Source of the DNA: Polynucleobacter sp. CS-Odin-A6
GTDB taxonomy: Bacteria > Pseudomonadota > Gammaproteobacteria > Burkholderiales > Burkholderiaceae
DNA length: 64,000 nucleotides
Assembly (NCBI RefSeq): GCF_018882095.1
Contig: NZ_JACVPD010000004.1
Coordinates: forward strand, 62,001 to 126,000
Direction: 5' to 3'
A program made the translations under genes and the position numbers. Positions 17,103-25,715 of this stretch are shown in pieces; within the stretch, counting starts at the first letter, position 1; each line of letters starts with the position of its first letter. The notes beneath the pieces were generated by a model. That model was not told the origin of the DNA. It did no database searches and was given only the letters and a program-made list of their open reading frames with translations.

Positions 17103-18064
17103 TTTTCTTTGTTTGCCGAAGACTTAGTAAAGGCCAACACATCCATTGGATTTAGTAGGTTGCCATTTCGATACACACTGAAATGAAGATGGGGGCCTGT
17201 TGATCGGCCTGTATTACCCACCTCGGCAATGAGTTGACCACGACTAACGGTATCGCCCTGTTCTACTAATAGTTTCTGGCAGTGCGCATACAGACTAGTA
17301 AAGCCCTCAGTATGTTTGATCTCAATCACGTTTCCTAGTTCCGGGTCGCGCTTAGCCTTGATGACCGTGCCGCTGCCCGCCGCTAAAACGGGGGTGCCAG
17401 GTTTTGCATTGAAATCGATTCCAGGGTGAAAGGCGGGATTATTGGTAATGGGGTCCATCCGTGCACCGAAATTGCTACTCAAGCCATAGCCGGCAACTAA
17501 GGGTGGTTTTGTAGGCAAAGGAATTAAGCGCTCATATTTTTCAAGCCAAGCCTCTTCCAATGACTGTATTTTTTTGTTCAAACTTCCAGTCGAATCCAGC
17601 GTTTTTTTGAGCATTGCTCTTAAGCTAGTATTTTCTTCAGAATTTACATGAGGGGAAAAGAAGGGGATGTAAGGACCGCCTCGACCTGCGTTATCCCCAG
17701 AGTCCTTCTCTTTGCGCTTTTCCTTCATCGGGAGCGGGGTTGCTAGCGCAGCATATTGCTCGTTAATCTTGCTCAAGGTCTCAATTTTTTGATCCATTGA
17801 TTTTAGAGTGTTCTGGAGTTTTGTTAGCCTCTCGCGATATTCATCTTCTAAGTGGTAAAGCTCTTCTGAGGTGATTACGCCGCCCATATCACGCGCCATA
17901 TCAGGATCGAACTTAATCGCAACTCTAAAACCTAAGAAATAGACGGCGCTCCCAATCATGATGAACAGAAAGCTCAGTACTGCAGCGAATCGTGTCAACT
18001 GGGTTTTGGTGATATTAAATTTTCGGTAATGAGAGGTTGCTCCCGAAATCCAGATAATTTGCAT
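17099..18064 (-). CDS. M23 peptidoglycan endopeptidase, bactofilin-linked
   Basis: A 321-residue protein with a short cytoplasmic start, one membrane helix (about residues 25-46), a coiled coil (about 64-108) and a C-terminal LytM/M23 domain. The zinc set is complete: H213-x3-D217 in FHPGIDFNA, H261 in YAHC, and H292-x-H294 in PHLHF. It should therefore be an active D,D-endopeptidase acting in the periplasm. The layout matches LmdC-type peptidases that pair with bactofilin, and the bactofilin gene converges on it with a 4-base overlap. Confidence 0.9.
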   Translation of the reverse strand: MQIIWISGATSHYRKFNITKTQLTRFAAVLSFLFIMIGSAVYFLGFRVAIKFDPDMARDMGGVITSEELYHLEDEYRERLTKLQNTLKSMDQKIETLSKINEQYAALATPLPMKEKRKEKDSGDNAGRGGPYIPFFSPHVNSEENTSLRAMLKKTLDSTGSLNKKIQSLEEAWLEKYERLIPLPTKPPLVAGYGLSSNFGARMDPITNNPAFHPGIDFNAKPGTPVLAAGSGTVIKAKRDPELGNVIEIKHTEGFTSLYAHCQKLLVEQGDTVSRGQLIAEVGNTGRSTGPHLHFSVYRNGNLLNPMDVLAFTKSSANKEN

Positions 18065-18167
18065 AATTTAATTCAATATTGGATGCGAAAAACAGGATTT
18101 AGCTAAGCTTGCTAAATCGTTGCCTGTCATTAATTTAATGAGGTGGGTGTGTTTCATATGGTCTAGA

Positions 18168-19007
18168 TCAATTCTTTGAAGTTGTTGGCGCAGCCTCAAT
18201 GATTGAGTTTGTAATGCCTTGACTGGCTAATTTTTTTGACAGTGCTTCAACACTTTGCTGTGTCGTCAAGGGCCCAATCCGAACACGATACACATTGCTG
18301 CCATTAATGACTGCAGGATCAACAAAGCTGACATACCCTTTTTGATTAAAGGCGGCTACCTGATCATTTGCAATTTCTTTTGTAAAAAAAGCGCCAGTTT
18401 GAATAAAGTATTTAGAGGTGCTAGTGGCGGCGGAGGCAGCGGAGGCAGAAGAAGCAGTGGAAGTTGCAGAAGCAGTTTGTTCGATCCCGGCTTTAGGGGG
18501 TGCAATAGGAGTAGGGGGAGCAGGCGTTTTTTCAGAAGGTTTCGTGCTGATCTTTGGCGCATCTAATTTTGGACTGACTTCAGCTGGAGGACTGTTTTTG
18601 GCAGCATCTTTGGGGGCATCCCCCGCTCCAAATTGCACAATCCTGCGGACTAGGCTTGCCGAGTACTCAGCCTTGGTTTGAGAGTTCTCTAGCTTGATTT
18701 CAACCGTACTGCCGACTTTGCCGCGAAGAACATTTTTAACTTTGGCTGGATCCATCCCCTTCAGGTTGGACCCATCGATACTAATCATGACGTCATTGAC
18801 CTGAATCCCAGCCTGAGCTGCTGGTGACTTATCCTCAACATATTTAACAACAATCATCCCTTCGGCATTTCTGCTGTAGCGAACTCCAATAGCACCTTGC
18901 TTCTCGCTTTCTGAGCTTTGAGCAAAAACGAGTTGGGTGGATAAAAGGAGGATAGCGATAAGGTATTTCACGTATTTACTGGCCCTAAAAAAGGAGTCTG
19001 TTTGCAA
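18168..19007 (-). CDS. Exported PDZ-SPOR domain protein
   Basis: A 279-residue exported protein with a signal peptide (IAILLLSTQLVFAQ). A PDZ domain follows (AIGVRYSRNAEGMIVVKYVE, then SPAAQAGIQVNDVMISIDG). A Pro/Ala/Ser-rich linker of about 60 residues comes next, then a C-terminal SPOR domain (YFIQTGAFFTKEIANDQVAA ... VYRVRIGPLTTQQSVEALSK). SPOR binds denuded glycan strands at division sites; PDZ binds peptide ends. No protease domain is present, so it may act as an adaptor that brings a partner to septal peptidoglycan. It lies beside the M23 gene, same strand. Confidence 0.88.
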   Translation of the reverse strand: MQTDSFFRASKYVKYLIAILLLSTQLVFAQSSESEKQGAIGVRYSRNAEGMIVVKYVEDKSPAAQAGIQVNDVMISIDGSNLKGMDPAKVKNVLRGKVGSTVEIKLENSQTKAEYSASLVRRIVQFGAGDAPKDAAKNSPPAEVSPKLDAPKISTKPSEKTPAPPTPIAPPKAGIEQTASATSTASSASAASAATSTSKYFIQTGAFFTKEIANDQVAAFNQKGYVSFVDPAVINGSNVYRVRIGPLTTQQSVEALSKKLASQGITNSIIEAAPTTSKN

Positions 19008-19180
19008 GGTTGCTTGTTTTGACTATTTTAGTGGAGAGTTGATGATGCTGGACTTGGCGTTTTTTGAAAAGACAGATAAATGCTTACAATCTATGGGTAA
19101 ATAGACCTTCTCAATAGTCAATTTTTTAGTGGTTTTTAGGGGGTCAGAATGGAATGAATTGCTCTATATAGGCATCAAGA

Positions 19181-20308
19181 TTGCTCATTATTACGAAAAT
19201 GCTAGAATCGACGGGTTTAATTGCCCTTTTCCACCCAATGCCACTCAATTTGACTGAAGTCCCCCTAAATAGAGGTAGTAAGTACTGCCTAACGTACAAA
19301 CTCCTGCAATTGCTTCATGGCACCGTATTGTTGTGTTTTTTGGGCGCTTCTCCTGCGTCCGCTTATGTGACTCCGCAACCAGTGGAAAGCCTCCTTTTAA
19401 AAGGGGACACCAAAGCAGCGCTTGCGCAGACCGAGTCCATGAAGAAGGATTTGTCACCGATTGACTATGCAAATACTAAGGCTACGGCCTTACTGATGTT
19501 AGGCCGTTGGCAAGATGCTGCCAATCTCTTAGAGCCTTACTACGAAAAGGACCGTACCAATCTTTTGGTGGCCAATAACTACGCAGTTGCCTTATGGGGA
19601 ATGGATAAAAAAGACCAAGCGCGTAAGGTCCTGGAAACCGCACTCAATACTTCATCACCAGCCTACAGAAGCTTACGCAAGATTTACTCAGCACAGGCTG
19701 CAGAAGCCTATGCGAAAGCCTTGAACGAAAAAAATTCAGCCCCTGCACCGATTCTTTTGGCCGCATCTAGTAGTGGCGCTGACTTGGTGGATAAGCCTGT
19801 CGTAGTGGCGCAGGCTCCAAAAGCACCTCCTCCAGCACCAGCCTCAACATCGGCCCCTACTCAGGTAGCTAATGTTCAGGCACCTAAAACAAGTCCTGTA
19901 GCTACGCCAGTTGTTGAAGCACCAGCAGCAACCGTTGCGGCGGTTGAAAAAGACGCTACACCTTCTCCACAAGAGCTTGAAACCATTAATGCCAATATGA
20001 GTGACTGGGTCAAAGCGTGGTCGTCTAAAAACGTGAAGTCCTATTTGGCCTTTTACTCGCCCAGTTTTTCGCCTGATAAGGGATTGTCTTATTCAGATTG
20101 GTTAGAGCAAAGGAAGCAGAGGGTTGCTAAGCCAGGTGCGATCAATGTTGAAATTAGCGTCATGAAAGTAGTCAAATCTAAGGGCAAGATTGTTGTTACC
20201 TTTAGGCAGAAGTACAATTCCGCCAACGTCAATACGAATTCCGTGAAGGCTTTGGAATGGGTAAATGACAAGGGAACCTGGTTGATTGTTCGTGAATTTA
20301 ATAAATAA
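19181..20308 (+). CDS. TPR protein with Cds6-like C-terminal domain
   Basis: Up to 375 residues; the start is uncertain (TTG 19181 or ATG 19199). A signal-like segment (LLHGTVLLCFLGASPASA) precedes a TPR-like helical region (DAANLLEPYYEKDRTNLLVANNYAVALWGM). A long Ala/Pro/Val linker follows, and the last 100 residues (MSDWVKAWSSKNVKSYLAFYS, then a final WVNDKGTWLIVREF) match the NTF2-like domain often seen in Cds6-type L,D-transpeptidase partners. The next gene encodes an L,D-transpeptidase 28 bases on, so a peptidoglycan cross-linking role is probable. Confidence 0.75.
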   Translation: MLIITKMLESTGLIALFHPMPLNLTEVPLNRGSKYCLTYKLLQLLHGTVLLCFLGASPASAYVTPQPVESLLLKGDTKAALAQTESMKKDLSPIDYANTKATALLMLGRWQDAANLLEPYYEKDRTNLLVANNYAVALWGMDKKDQARKVLETALNTSSPAYRSLRKIYSAQAAEAYAKALNEKNSAPAPILLAASSSGADLVDKPVVVAQAPKAPPPAPASTSAPTQVANVQAPKTSPVATPVVEAPAATVAAVEKDATPSPQELETINANMSDWVKAWSSKNVKSYLAFYSPSFSPDKGLSYSDWLEQRKQRVAKPGAINVEISVMKVVKSKGKIVVTFRQKYNSANVNTNSVKALEWVNDKGTWLIVREFNK

Positions 20309-20336
20309 CTTACCTCTCGATAGCGGAGCCTAAAAA

Positions 20337-21362
20337 TTGCGTCTTAAGCACTTATTCATTGCGAGTTTTTGTATAGCGCCCATGATTTGTCAGGCTAATG
20401 GCGATGCTACGGTTCGTCAGGCTACTCAAGAGTTGGTTCGCAATGGCAATCTAGATAAAGCGATGGACCTATTAAATAAGTCCGAGTCTGAGCATCCCAA
20501 TTTTCGTTTGGCAACATTTATGCGAGCTGAGTTGCTGACTGCTTTGGCGGGTGGAGCAATTGCTAATAAGGCGAAGAGTGAAGTGCGCGATGGGGAAGCT
20601 CCCCAAAATTTATTGTCTGAGTTGCAGTTAAGAAATTCAGTCATGCCTAATTTAGCTGACCTGCGCCCAGCGCAGGTGCTGAAGATGCCTAAACATGCCG
20701 ATGTCCTCTTGATTGACGCCTCTATTTCCCGTGCCTATCTGTTGCGGAACAAGGATGGTGACCCAGTTTGGGAGAAAGATTATTTCGTTACCATAGGTAA
20801 ATTAGGGGTGGGTAAGCAAAAAGAGGGCGATCTCAAATCACCCCTTGGCGTTTACTCCGTTACGATGCAGATTCCTAAGCAACAGTTGAGATCTATTTTT
20901 GGTGCTGGAGCGCTGGAACTCAGTTTTCCTAATGCGCTCGATAAGAAGCTCGATATCAGTGGCTCAGGAATTTGGCTACATGGTGTACCTAAGGACACCT
21001 ACAGTAGAGCTCCAAAAGCTTCTGATGGTTGCCTTGCCTTTGCTAATGATGATGTGAAAGAAATTATTGGCTTAGCTAGTAAGCGCCAAATTAATGTCAC
21101 TGTTGTGCCATCGGTTCAGTGGCTGAAGAAGGCTGAGTGGAGTGCGCGTGCAACTAAAGTCAGTAATGAGATTGCCGCATTTAGAGCTGAAAGTCTAAAA
21201 ATGAAAACAGCTCGACCCCCAGAAGCGATTTATGCCCCGGAATCTACATCCACGCTAGTGATTGATCAGCCGATTGGTCAAAATGATGGTTCCCCTATCT
21301 ACCGAGAGTATTGGGATAAAAACGGTAATAGCTGGAATTTAAAGTTCAAGAGCCGTACCTAA
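20337..21362 (+). CDS. L,D-transpeptidase (YkuD) family protein
   Basis: A 341-residue exported protein, apparently starting at TTG 20337 with GGAG upstream; the signal peptide is HLFIASFCIAPMICQA. The YkuD domain spans about residues 118-245, with the H215-G pair in IWLHGVP and the catalytic Cys232 in ASDGCLAFAND. The usual Arg after the Cys (SxGCxR) is replaced by Ala, as in YafK-like members. These enzymes form 3-3 cross-links or attach proteins to peptidoglycan; which applies cannot be decided. It follows the Cds6-like gene by 28 bases. Confidence 0.85.
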   Translation: MRLKHLFIASFCIAPMICQANGDATVRQATQELVRNGNLDKAMDLLNKSESEHPNFRLATFMRAELLTALAGGAIANKAKSEVRDGEAPQNLLSELQLRNSVMPNLADLRPAQVLKMPKHADVLLIDASISRAYLLRNKDGDPVWEKDYFVTIGKLGVGKQKEGDLKSPLGVYSVTMQIPKQQLRSIFGAGALELSFPNALDKKLDISGSGIWLHGVPKDTYSRAPKASDGCLAFANDDVKEIIGLASKRQINVTVVPSVQWLKKAEWSARATKVSNEIAAFRAESLKMKTARPPEAIYAPESTSTLVIDQPIGQNDGSPIYREYWDKNGNSWNLKFKSRT

Positions 21363-21611
21363 GCCCTCAAAAAAACCAGCCTCTTACTTGGCTGCATGGC
21401 TATGTTGCCTAATCTATTGAGGATTTTCCCTAGGAAAAAGCTCAAATACCATCCTGATGGGCCCAAGATGGATTTATTAATCTATAGGGCTTTTGTTTTT
21501 TGTTTTATTCAGTCGCTAGTTTAGATAGAATCAATCAATGTTCAATTGATCATGCTAGTTGGAGTTTTCAAGACTGATATTGCTCTATAGATATAAAAGG
21601 ATAAGCATCGT

Positions 21612-22064
21612 ATGCCATTGGTAAAAAATTGTTTAGCCAACAAATCAAATGCCCTCGTTTCAGTTAAATCCTCTGATTATGTTTTCAAAGTACTGGAGCT
21701 CATGCGTGACAATTTAGTGCGTTCAGTATTGGTCATGGATTCTGAAAAACTGGTGGGGATTATTTCCCAGGGTGACTGTGCAATTAAAGTGTTACTTCCT
21801 GGCTTGAGTGCTCATGAAGTATTGGTTAAGGATGTGATGACTGCCAATCCAATCTCGGTTGGGTATGAAGATGATTTGCGTGACTGTATGCAAACGATGA
21901 TTTCTAAACGCATTCGTCACTTACCTGTAGTGGATCAAGGCAAGGTAGTGGGGGTGGTTTCTGTTGGGGATGTGGTGAAAGATACTTTAGAGCACAGAAC
22001 TGGCCAAATCAAATTTTTAGAGCGATATATCAAGGAGTGGGATGGTTCCCAAAAGCCAGATTGA
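21612..22064 (+). CDS. CBS-domain pair protein
   Basis: A 150-residue protein made of two CBS domains with no other module. The first (about 10-70) has VLVMDSEKLVGIISQGDCAIKVL and the second (about 75-135) KRIRHLPVVDQGKVVGVVSVGDVVKDTLEHR. Such stand-alone pairs bind adenine nucleotides and sense energy state. It stands alone: 249 bases upstream hold no gene, and the next gene begins 55 bases downstream. No partner enzyme can be named. Confidence 0.9.
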   Translation: MPLVKNCLANKSNALVSVKSSDYVFKVLELMRDNLVRSVLVMDSEKLVGIISQGDCAIKVLLPGLSAHEVLVKDVMTANPISVGYEDDLRDCMQTMISKRIRHLPVVDQGKVVGVVSVGDVVKDTLEHRTGQIKFLERYIKEWDGSQKPD

Positions 22065-22119
22065 TCACTTCGCTCAAACTTAATTTATAACAAAGGAATT
22101 CTTTTTAACAAGAAAATAA

Positions 22120-23748
22120 ATGGCACTATTTGGTAAAAAAACGCAGTCCGCTCCCGTTCAAGCCGCTAGAGGCCCAGAAAAGGTGGCGGCTGAAAATCCG
22201 TATTTAGGACGCGAGCCGATTATCGATCGTGATCAAGCAATCATTGGGTATAAGCTTTTCTTCCGCCCAGGAACGACGCTGAAAGCAAAGCGGATTAATG
22301 AGCGTAATGCAGTGTTGGAGCAAATTGCCAAGCGCTTAGAGGCAGATCCAAAGGCGCAAGTGACTTATCCTGATGAAATTACAGATGCAAACTTGCGGGA
22401 TGATGACGGTAATGAAGTCAAAGAAGTGAGTCTCAGTGAAATGCTTTATGCGTTGAAGACTAAAGGGGTGGCTCAGTCGCTTGGTGCACATTTAGGCTTC
22501 ATCAAAATTCATCCTCATCAATTAGGGGATGAGTTGCGGGGTATTCCTGCCGCTAAATTTCCTTTGGAAGTCGACATAGCCGAGATCCTTGAGGCAATTC
22601 AAACTGAAGCCTCCGAGGAGGCGGCAGCGGCAGAAGAAGAAAAAGAAAATAAGGTCGCGGCAAAAAATCCTGATACGGTAGATGAGCCTAAAGTACCTGA
22701 GATTCTGGTGAAGCTGGAGAAGCTCTCGAATATTGGTTACAAATTTGTACTGACTGGTTTAACGGAAGTCTTTGATGGTCTCGAAGATATCCTGCCGAAA
22801 TTTCGTTATGTCAAACTCGAACTTCACAAAGTGGGGAACGCAGCCAGTCTAATCGAGTTTTGTAAAGCCATACCCTTGCCAAGAGACACTAAGTCTCCCG
22901 CAAAAAAAGGAGCCAAGACAGACAGTGATGGGTCGGTCATGCAAATTATTGCAACCCACGTAGAGACTCCAGAAGATTTTCATATTGCTCGAGATCTGGG
23001 TTGCAATGCTTATGAGGGTTTCTATTTTATTAAGCCTGATCCAGAGCTTTCTTTGCATCGCGGGGATGACTACCGCAAAATATTAAAGCTCCTGACTTTG
23101 CTGCTTGCATCCCCTGAGCTACATGAGCTCGTTGATGAAATCGAGGCGAACCCTGTAGTGGGCAAGCATTTAATGGTGATTGCTGAGGTGGATGCCGGTA
23201 GAAAGCGAGCCAAGCCAGAGAATATTAGAGATGCTGCAGTGATTTCTGGGGTGAAGCGTATTACCCGTTGGACTCAATTGCTGTTGTACGCGGATAGCAA
23301 GGCTAAGGTATCCCTCGAATCTACCCCTTTACTGCAATTGGTTTGTGTCAGGGCGTTCTTTATGGAGTTGGCATCAGAAAAACTGCCTGCTGGTGCCGGA
23401 TTAGGCTCGAGCGATTTAGCCTTTCTAGTCGGCGGTTTATCGCTTATTGATAACCTCTTTGATGAGTCTAGTCGAGATATCTTGTCTAAATTTAATCTAC
23501 CTGGCGTAGTCGTGGATGCGATTGCAGATCGAAGTGGTGTTTTAGGAAAACTACTCTCTCTCGCTGAAGCTGCTGAGCTTGGCGATCTGGAAAAATGCCA
23601 GCAGCTATGCTCTGGTGAACTAGGATCCTTAACTTTGGATGATGTTGCTCTAGACTCGCTTTTGGCCATTAAAACTTTCGTTGCCCAAACTCAGCTTGCA
23701 CCGGATGATGACGTTTGGGAGCAGGCCGAAGTTACGGATGATGAGTAA
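22120..23748 (+). CDS. EAL/HDOD (YuxH-type) signalling protein 1
   Basis: A 542-residue protein. The N-terminal third is a degenerate EAL-like domain (YLGREPIIDRDQAIIGYKLFF; YKLFF stands where a catalytic EAL would be), split by a charged insert around residue 165 (EEAAAAEEEKENKVAAKN). A C-terminal HDOD helical domain follows (about 310-510). Lacking the catalytic Glu set, it is unlikely to cleave cyclic di-GMP and probably acts as a binding or scaffold protein, as known for YuxH-type proteins. A related protein is encoded at 26311. Confidence 0.85.
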   Translation: MALFGKKTQSAPVQAARGPEKVAAENPYLGREPIIDRDQAIIGYKLFFRPGTTLKAKRINERNAVLEQIAKRLEADPKAQVTYPDEITDANLRDDDGNEVKEVSLSEMLYALKTKGVAQSLGAHLGFIKIHPHQLGDELRGIPAAKFPLEVDIAEILEAIQTEASEEAAAAEEEKENKVAAKNPDTVDEPKVPEILVKLEKLSNIGYKFVLTGLTEVFDGLEDILPKFRYVKLELHKVGNAASLIEFCKAIPLPRDTKSPAKKGAKTDSDGSVMQIIATHVETPEDFHIARDLGCNAYEGFYFIKPDPELSLHRGDDYRKILKLLTLLLASPELHELVDEIEANPVVGKHLMVIAEVDAGRKRAKPENIRDAAVISGVKRITRWTQLLLYADSKAKVSLESTPLLQLVCVRAFFMELASEKLPAGAGLGSSDLAFLVGGLSLIDNLFDESSRDILSKFNLPGVVVDAIADRSGVLGKLLSLAEAAELGDLEKCQQLCSGELGSLTLDDVALDSLLAIKTFVAQTQLAPDDDVWEQAEVTDDE

Positions 23749-23828
23749 TTTAGCTATTCAATGAGTTATTGAATTCCTTATTACATTAACCATTAAACTA
23801 ACTACTCATTAATTAATCTGGAGTAAAC

Positions 23829-24875
23829 ATGAGCGAACGTCGCCACTTTATCAAGGCCTTTTCCTTATCCGGAATCGGCATTGTGGCCGCTTCTACCTTA
23901 GGGTTTGCTTCCGATGCTGCTGCGCGCAGGTATAAGTTTTTCAGAGAACCAGAAGCCTTCAGCGGTCCTCACATGATGGTCAAAAACGCCAAGATCCTTT
24001 CCATTAAGAATGGGGATGGTTCGGAGACGATGGGCGTCATGAGTGCAAAGGGAGTCATTGACATTTGTGCTGTTGCCAAGAAACTGAATATCGCTGCGCC
24101 CTATACATTGGATCAATTGTTGCAAGAGGGTAATGTCACAGCATTTAATAAAGTCGTCGCTGGCGCAGAGAAGTCTGGGGTAGCTTATTTATCAGAAACA
24201 AAAATTCGGTATGGCAGGCTATTTAAGAATCCCGGAAAGATTATTTGCGTTGGTATTAATTACCGTCAGTACGCAGAAGAGGTGGGCGTCTCTAAGTTAG
24301 CTTTCCCCGCATTGTTTAATAAGTATGACAATAGTTTGGCTGCTCACAATAGCGTTCTAGAAATTCCGTCGCCAGATGTTTCTTATAAGCTAGATTACGA
24401 GACCGAACTCTTGGTAGTAGTTGGAAAAAAAGGGCGTAATATCCCTGAATCCGAAGCCCTCAATTATGTTGCTGGCTATTGCACCGCAAATGACTTCACC
24501 TCCCGTGATCTCCAGCTCGATCTTCCTGGTGGTCAATGGATGGTTGGTAAAACCCTAGACCAATATGCCCCTATTGGACCTCATTTTGTGACTGCTGATT
24601 TAGTAGGTGACCCTAATAATTTGCAAGTGCAGACCTTTGTAAACGGTGAGATGCGGCAGAACTCCAATACCTCTGACTTTATTCATAACGTCCAAAAGTT
24701 GCTTGCCTATATCAGCACCTATTGGGCACTTGAGCCAGGCGACATCATTTTTACTGGAACCCCACAGGGTGTCATTGCGAATATGCCTAAGGATCAGCAA
24801 GTTTGGCTGAAAAAAGGCGATGTTGTCACCAGTGTTGTGGAAAAGCTGGGAGAACTCAAATTTACTTTGGGGTAG
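23829..24875 (+). CDS. Tat-exported fumarylacetoacetate hydrolase family protein
   Basis: A 348-residue protein with a twin-arginine leader: SERRHFIKAFSLSGIGIVAA followed by an Ala-rich cleavage region (ASDAAA). The C-terminal FAH domain has the family blocks IICVGINYRQYAEE, DYETELLVVVGKKGR (metal-binding Glu residues), CTANDFTSRDLQ and PGDIIFTGTPQGV. FAH-family enzymes hydrolyse or hydrate/decarboxylate 1,3-diketo acids in the cytoplasm; export of one is unusual. The substrate is unknown. It is a single gene, unrelated to the neighbours. Confidence 0.85.
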   Translation: MSERRHFIKAFSLSGIGIVAASTLGFASDAAARRYKFFREPEAFSGPHMMVKNAKILSIKNGDGSETMGVMSAKGVIDICAVAKKLNIAAPYTLDQLLQEGNVTAFNKVVAGAEKSGVAYLSETKIRYGRLFKNPGKIICVGINYRQYAEEVGVSKLAFPALFNKYDNSLAAHNSVLEIPSPDVSYKLDYETELLVVVGKKGRNIPESEALNYVAGYCTANDFTSRDLQLDLPGGQWMVGKTLDQYAPIGPHFVTADLVGDPNNLQVQTFVNGEMRQNSNTSDFIHNVQKLLAYISTYWALEPGDIIFTGTPQGVIANMPKDQQVWLKKGDVVTSVVEKLGELKFTLG

Positions 24876-24984
24876 AGACCAAAGTACGGTTTAAGGGTAG
24901 GATATAGCTTGAGACGTATCTATTTAAGGAACTCGCTAAAGGGATTTCGACCATAGAAGAACCCACTAAAAAGGAAAGCAGTCG

Positions 24985-25326
24985 ATGAAACTCAAATCAT
25001 TAGTACCACTTTTTGCCCTGATCACGATTTCCTCTTATAGCTTTGCTGCTGAGATTGGCGGGGGTGCGGGGAGTCGCGACATCGGTCGTGGGGGGAATAA
25101 TAACAACTACGTCGTTGTTCCATACGATGTGAATAATGTACCGGGAGGCCCCAATAGCAGCCAACCCGTGACGATCATGAATGGCCCGAATGGCTCTACT
25201 CAAACTCAGGTTGGCACCACGACCTACTATTCGCCTGGGGGCAGTTCGGTGACTAATGGTAATCGAACTATCTATTCGAATGGCACCAATTGCGTTGTAC
25301 AGGGTGATAAAAAGATCTGTAACTAG
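24985..25326 (+). CDS. Exported Gly/Asn-rich hypothetical protein
   Basis: A 113-residue protein with a signal peptide (LVPLFALITISSYSFAA), then a low-complexity mature region rich in Gly, Asn, Ser and Thr (GGGNNNNYVVVPYDVNNVPGG, then repeated NGP and NGST steps). Two Cys near the end (CVVQGDKKIC) could form a disulfide. I do not recognise a family. The AAAAAGGAAAGC upstream of the ATG gives a clear ribosome site. Confidence 0.7.
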   Translation: MKLKSLVPLFALITISSYSFAAEIGGGAGSRDIGRGGNNNNYVVVPYDVNNVPGGPNSSQPVTIMNGPNGSTQTQVGTTTYYSPGGSSVTNGNRTIYSNGTNCVVQGDKKICN

Positions 25327-25352
25327 GTTCTAGCATCAAAAAAGGGTAAGTA

Positions 25353-25559
25353 ATGGACCAAAGAAGCCAAATTGAAACCCTTTTGCATGACTTGGGCCAG
25401 CCTTTACTGGCCATTCGCTTGAATGCTGAGCTACTTATGCACTCTCTTGGTGAATCGGGTTCTGATGCCGTTAAGAAGAAAATCCACGCTATTTTGCAAG
25501 CTAGTCAAGAATCTATGGATATAGCTGCCCAGCTAGGTGATTTAGAGAGTAAAAAATAG
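25353..25559 (+). CDS. Stand-alone histidine-kinase H-box-like peptide
   Basis: A 68-residue helical protein. LLHDLGQPLLAIRLNAELLM closely resembles the dimerisation/phospho-acceptor (HisKA) helix of histidine kinases, His13 being the phospho-acceptor candidate. The second half (KKKIHAILQASQESMDIAAQL) could be the partner helix. No ATPase domain follows; the frame ends in TAG and nothing kinase-like lies downstream. It is either a real small phosphotransfer-like or decoy protein, or a remnant. A response regulator is encoded at 27675. It is 27 bases after the exported gene. Confidence 0.55.
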   Translation: MDQRSQIETLLHDLGQPLLAIRLNAELLMHSLGESGSDAVKKKIHAILQASQESMDIAAQLGDLESKK

Positions 25560-25715
25560 TCAATTAAATCAATTACTTAATAAATATTAGTCATTAAATT
25601 AATAATTTCTTGCAGTCGAGCTTAAGTTTGCATTGTGGTGGTCGTAAGAGTAATTAAGGAGATTTTTTTGGTTTGACTTCGAGTAAGAATTATTTAATTT
25701 TTTGGGGTAGGGTTT

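Noticed and set aside
25622..25648. A sigma-28 promoter TTAAGTTT-N11-GTCGTAAG before the unknown gene at 25716
   Set aside because: The -35 half fits 7 of 8 but the -10 half only 4 of 8, and none of the flagellin genes shows the same pattern.
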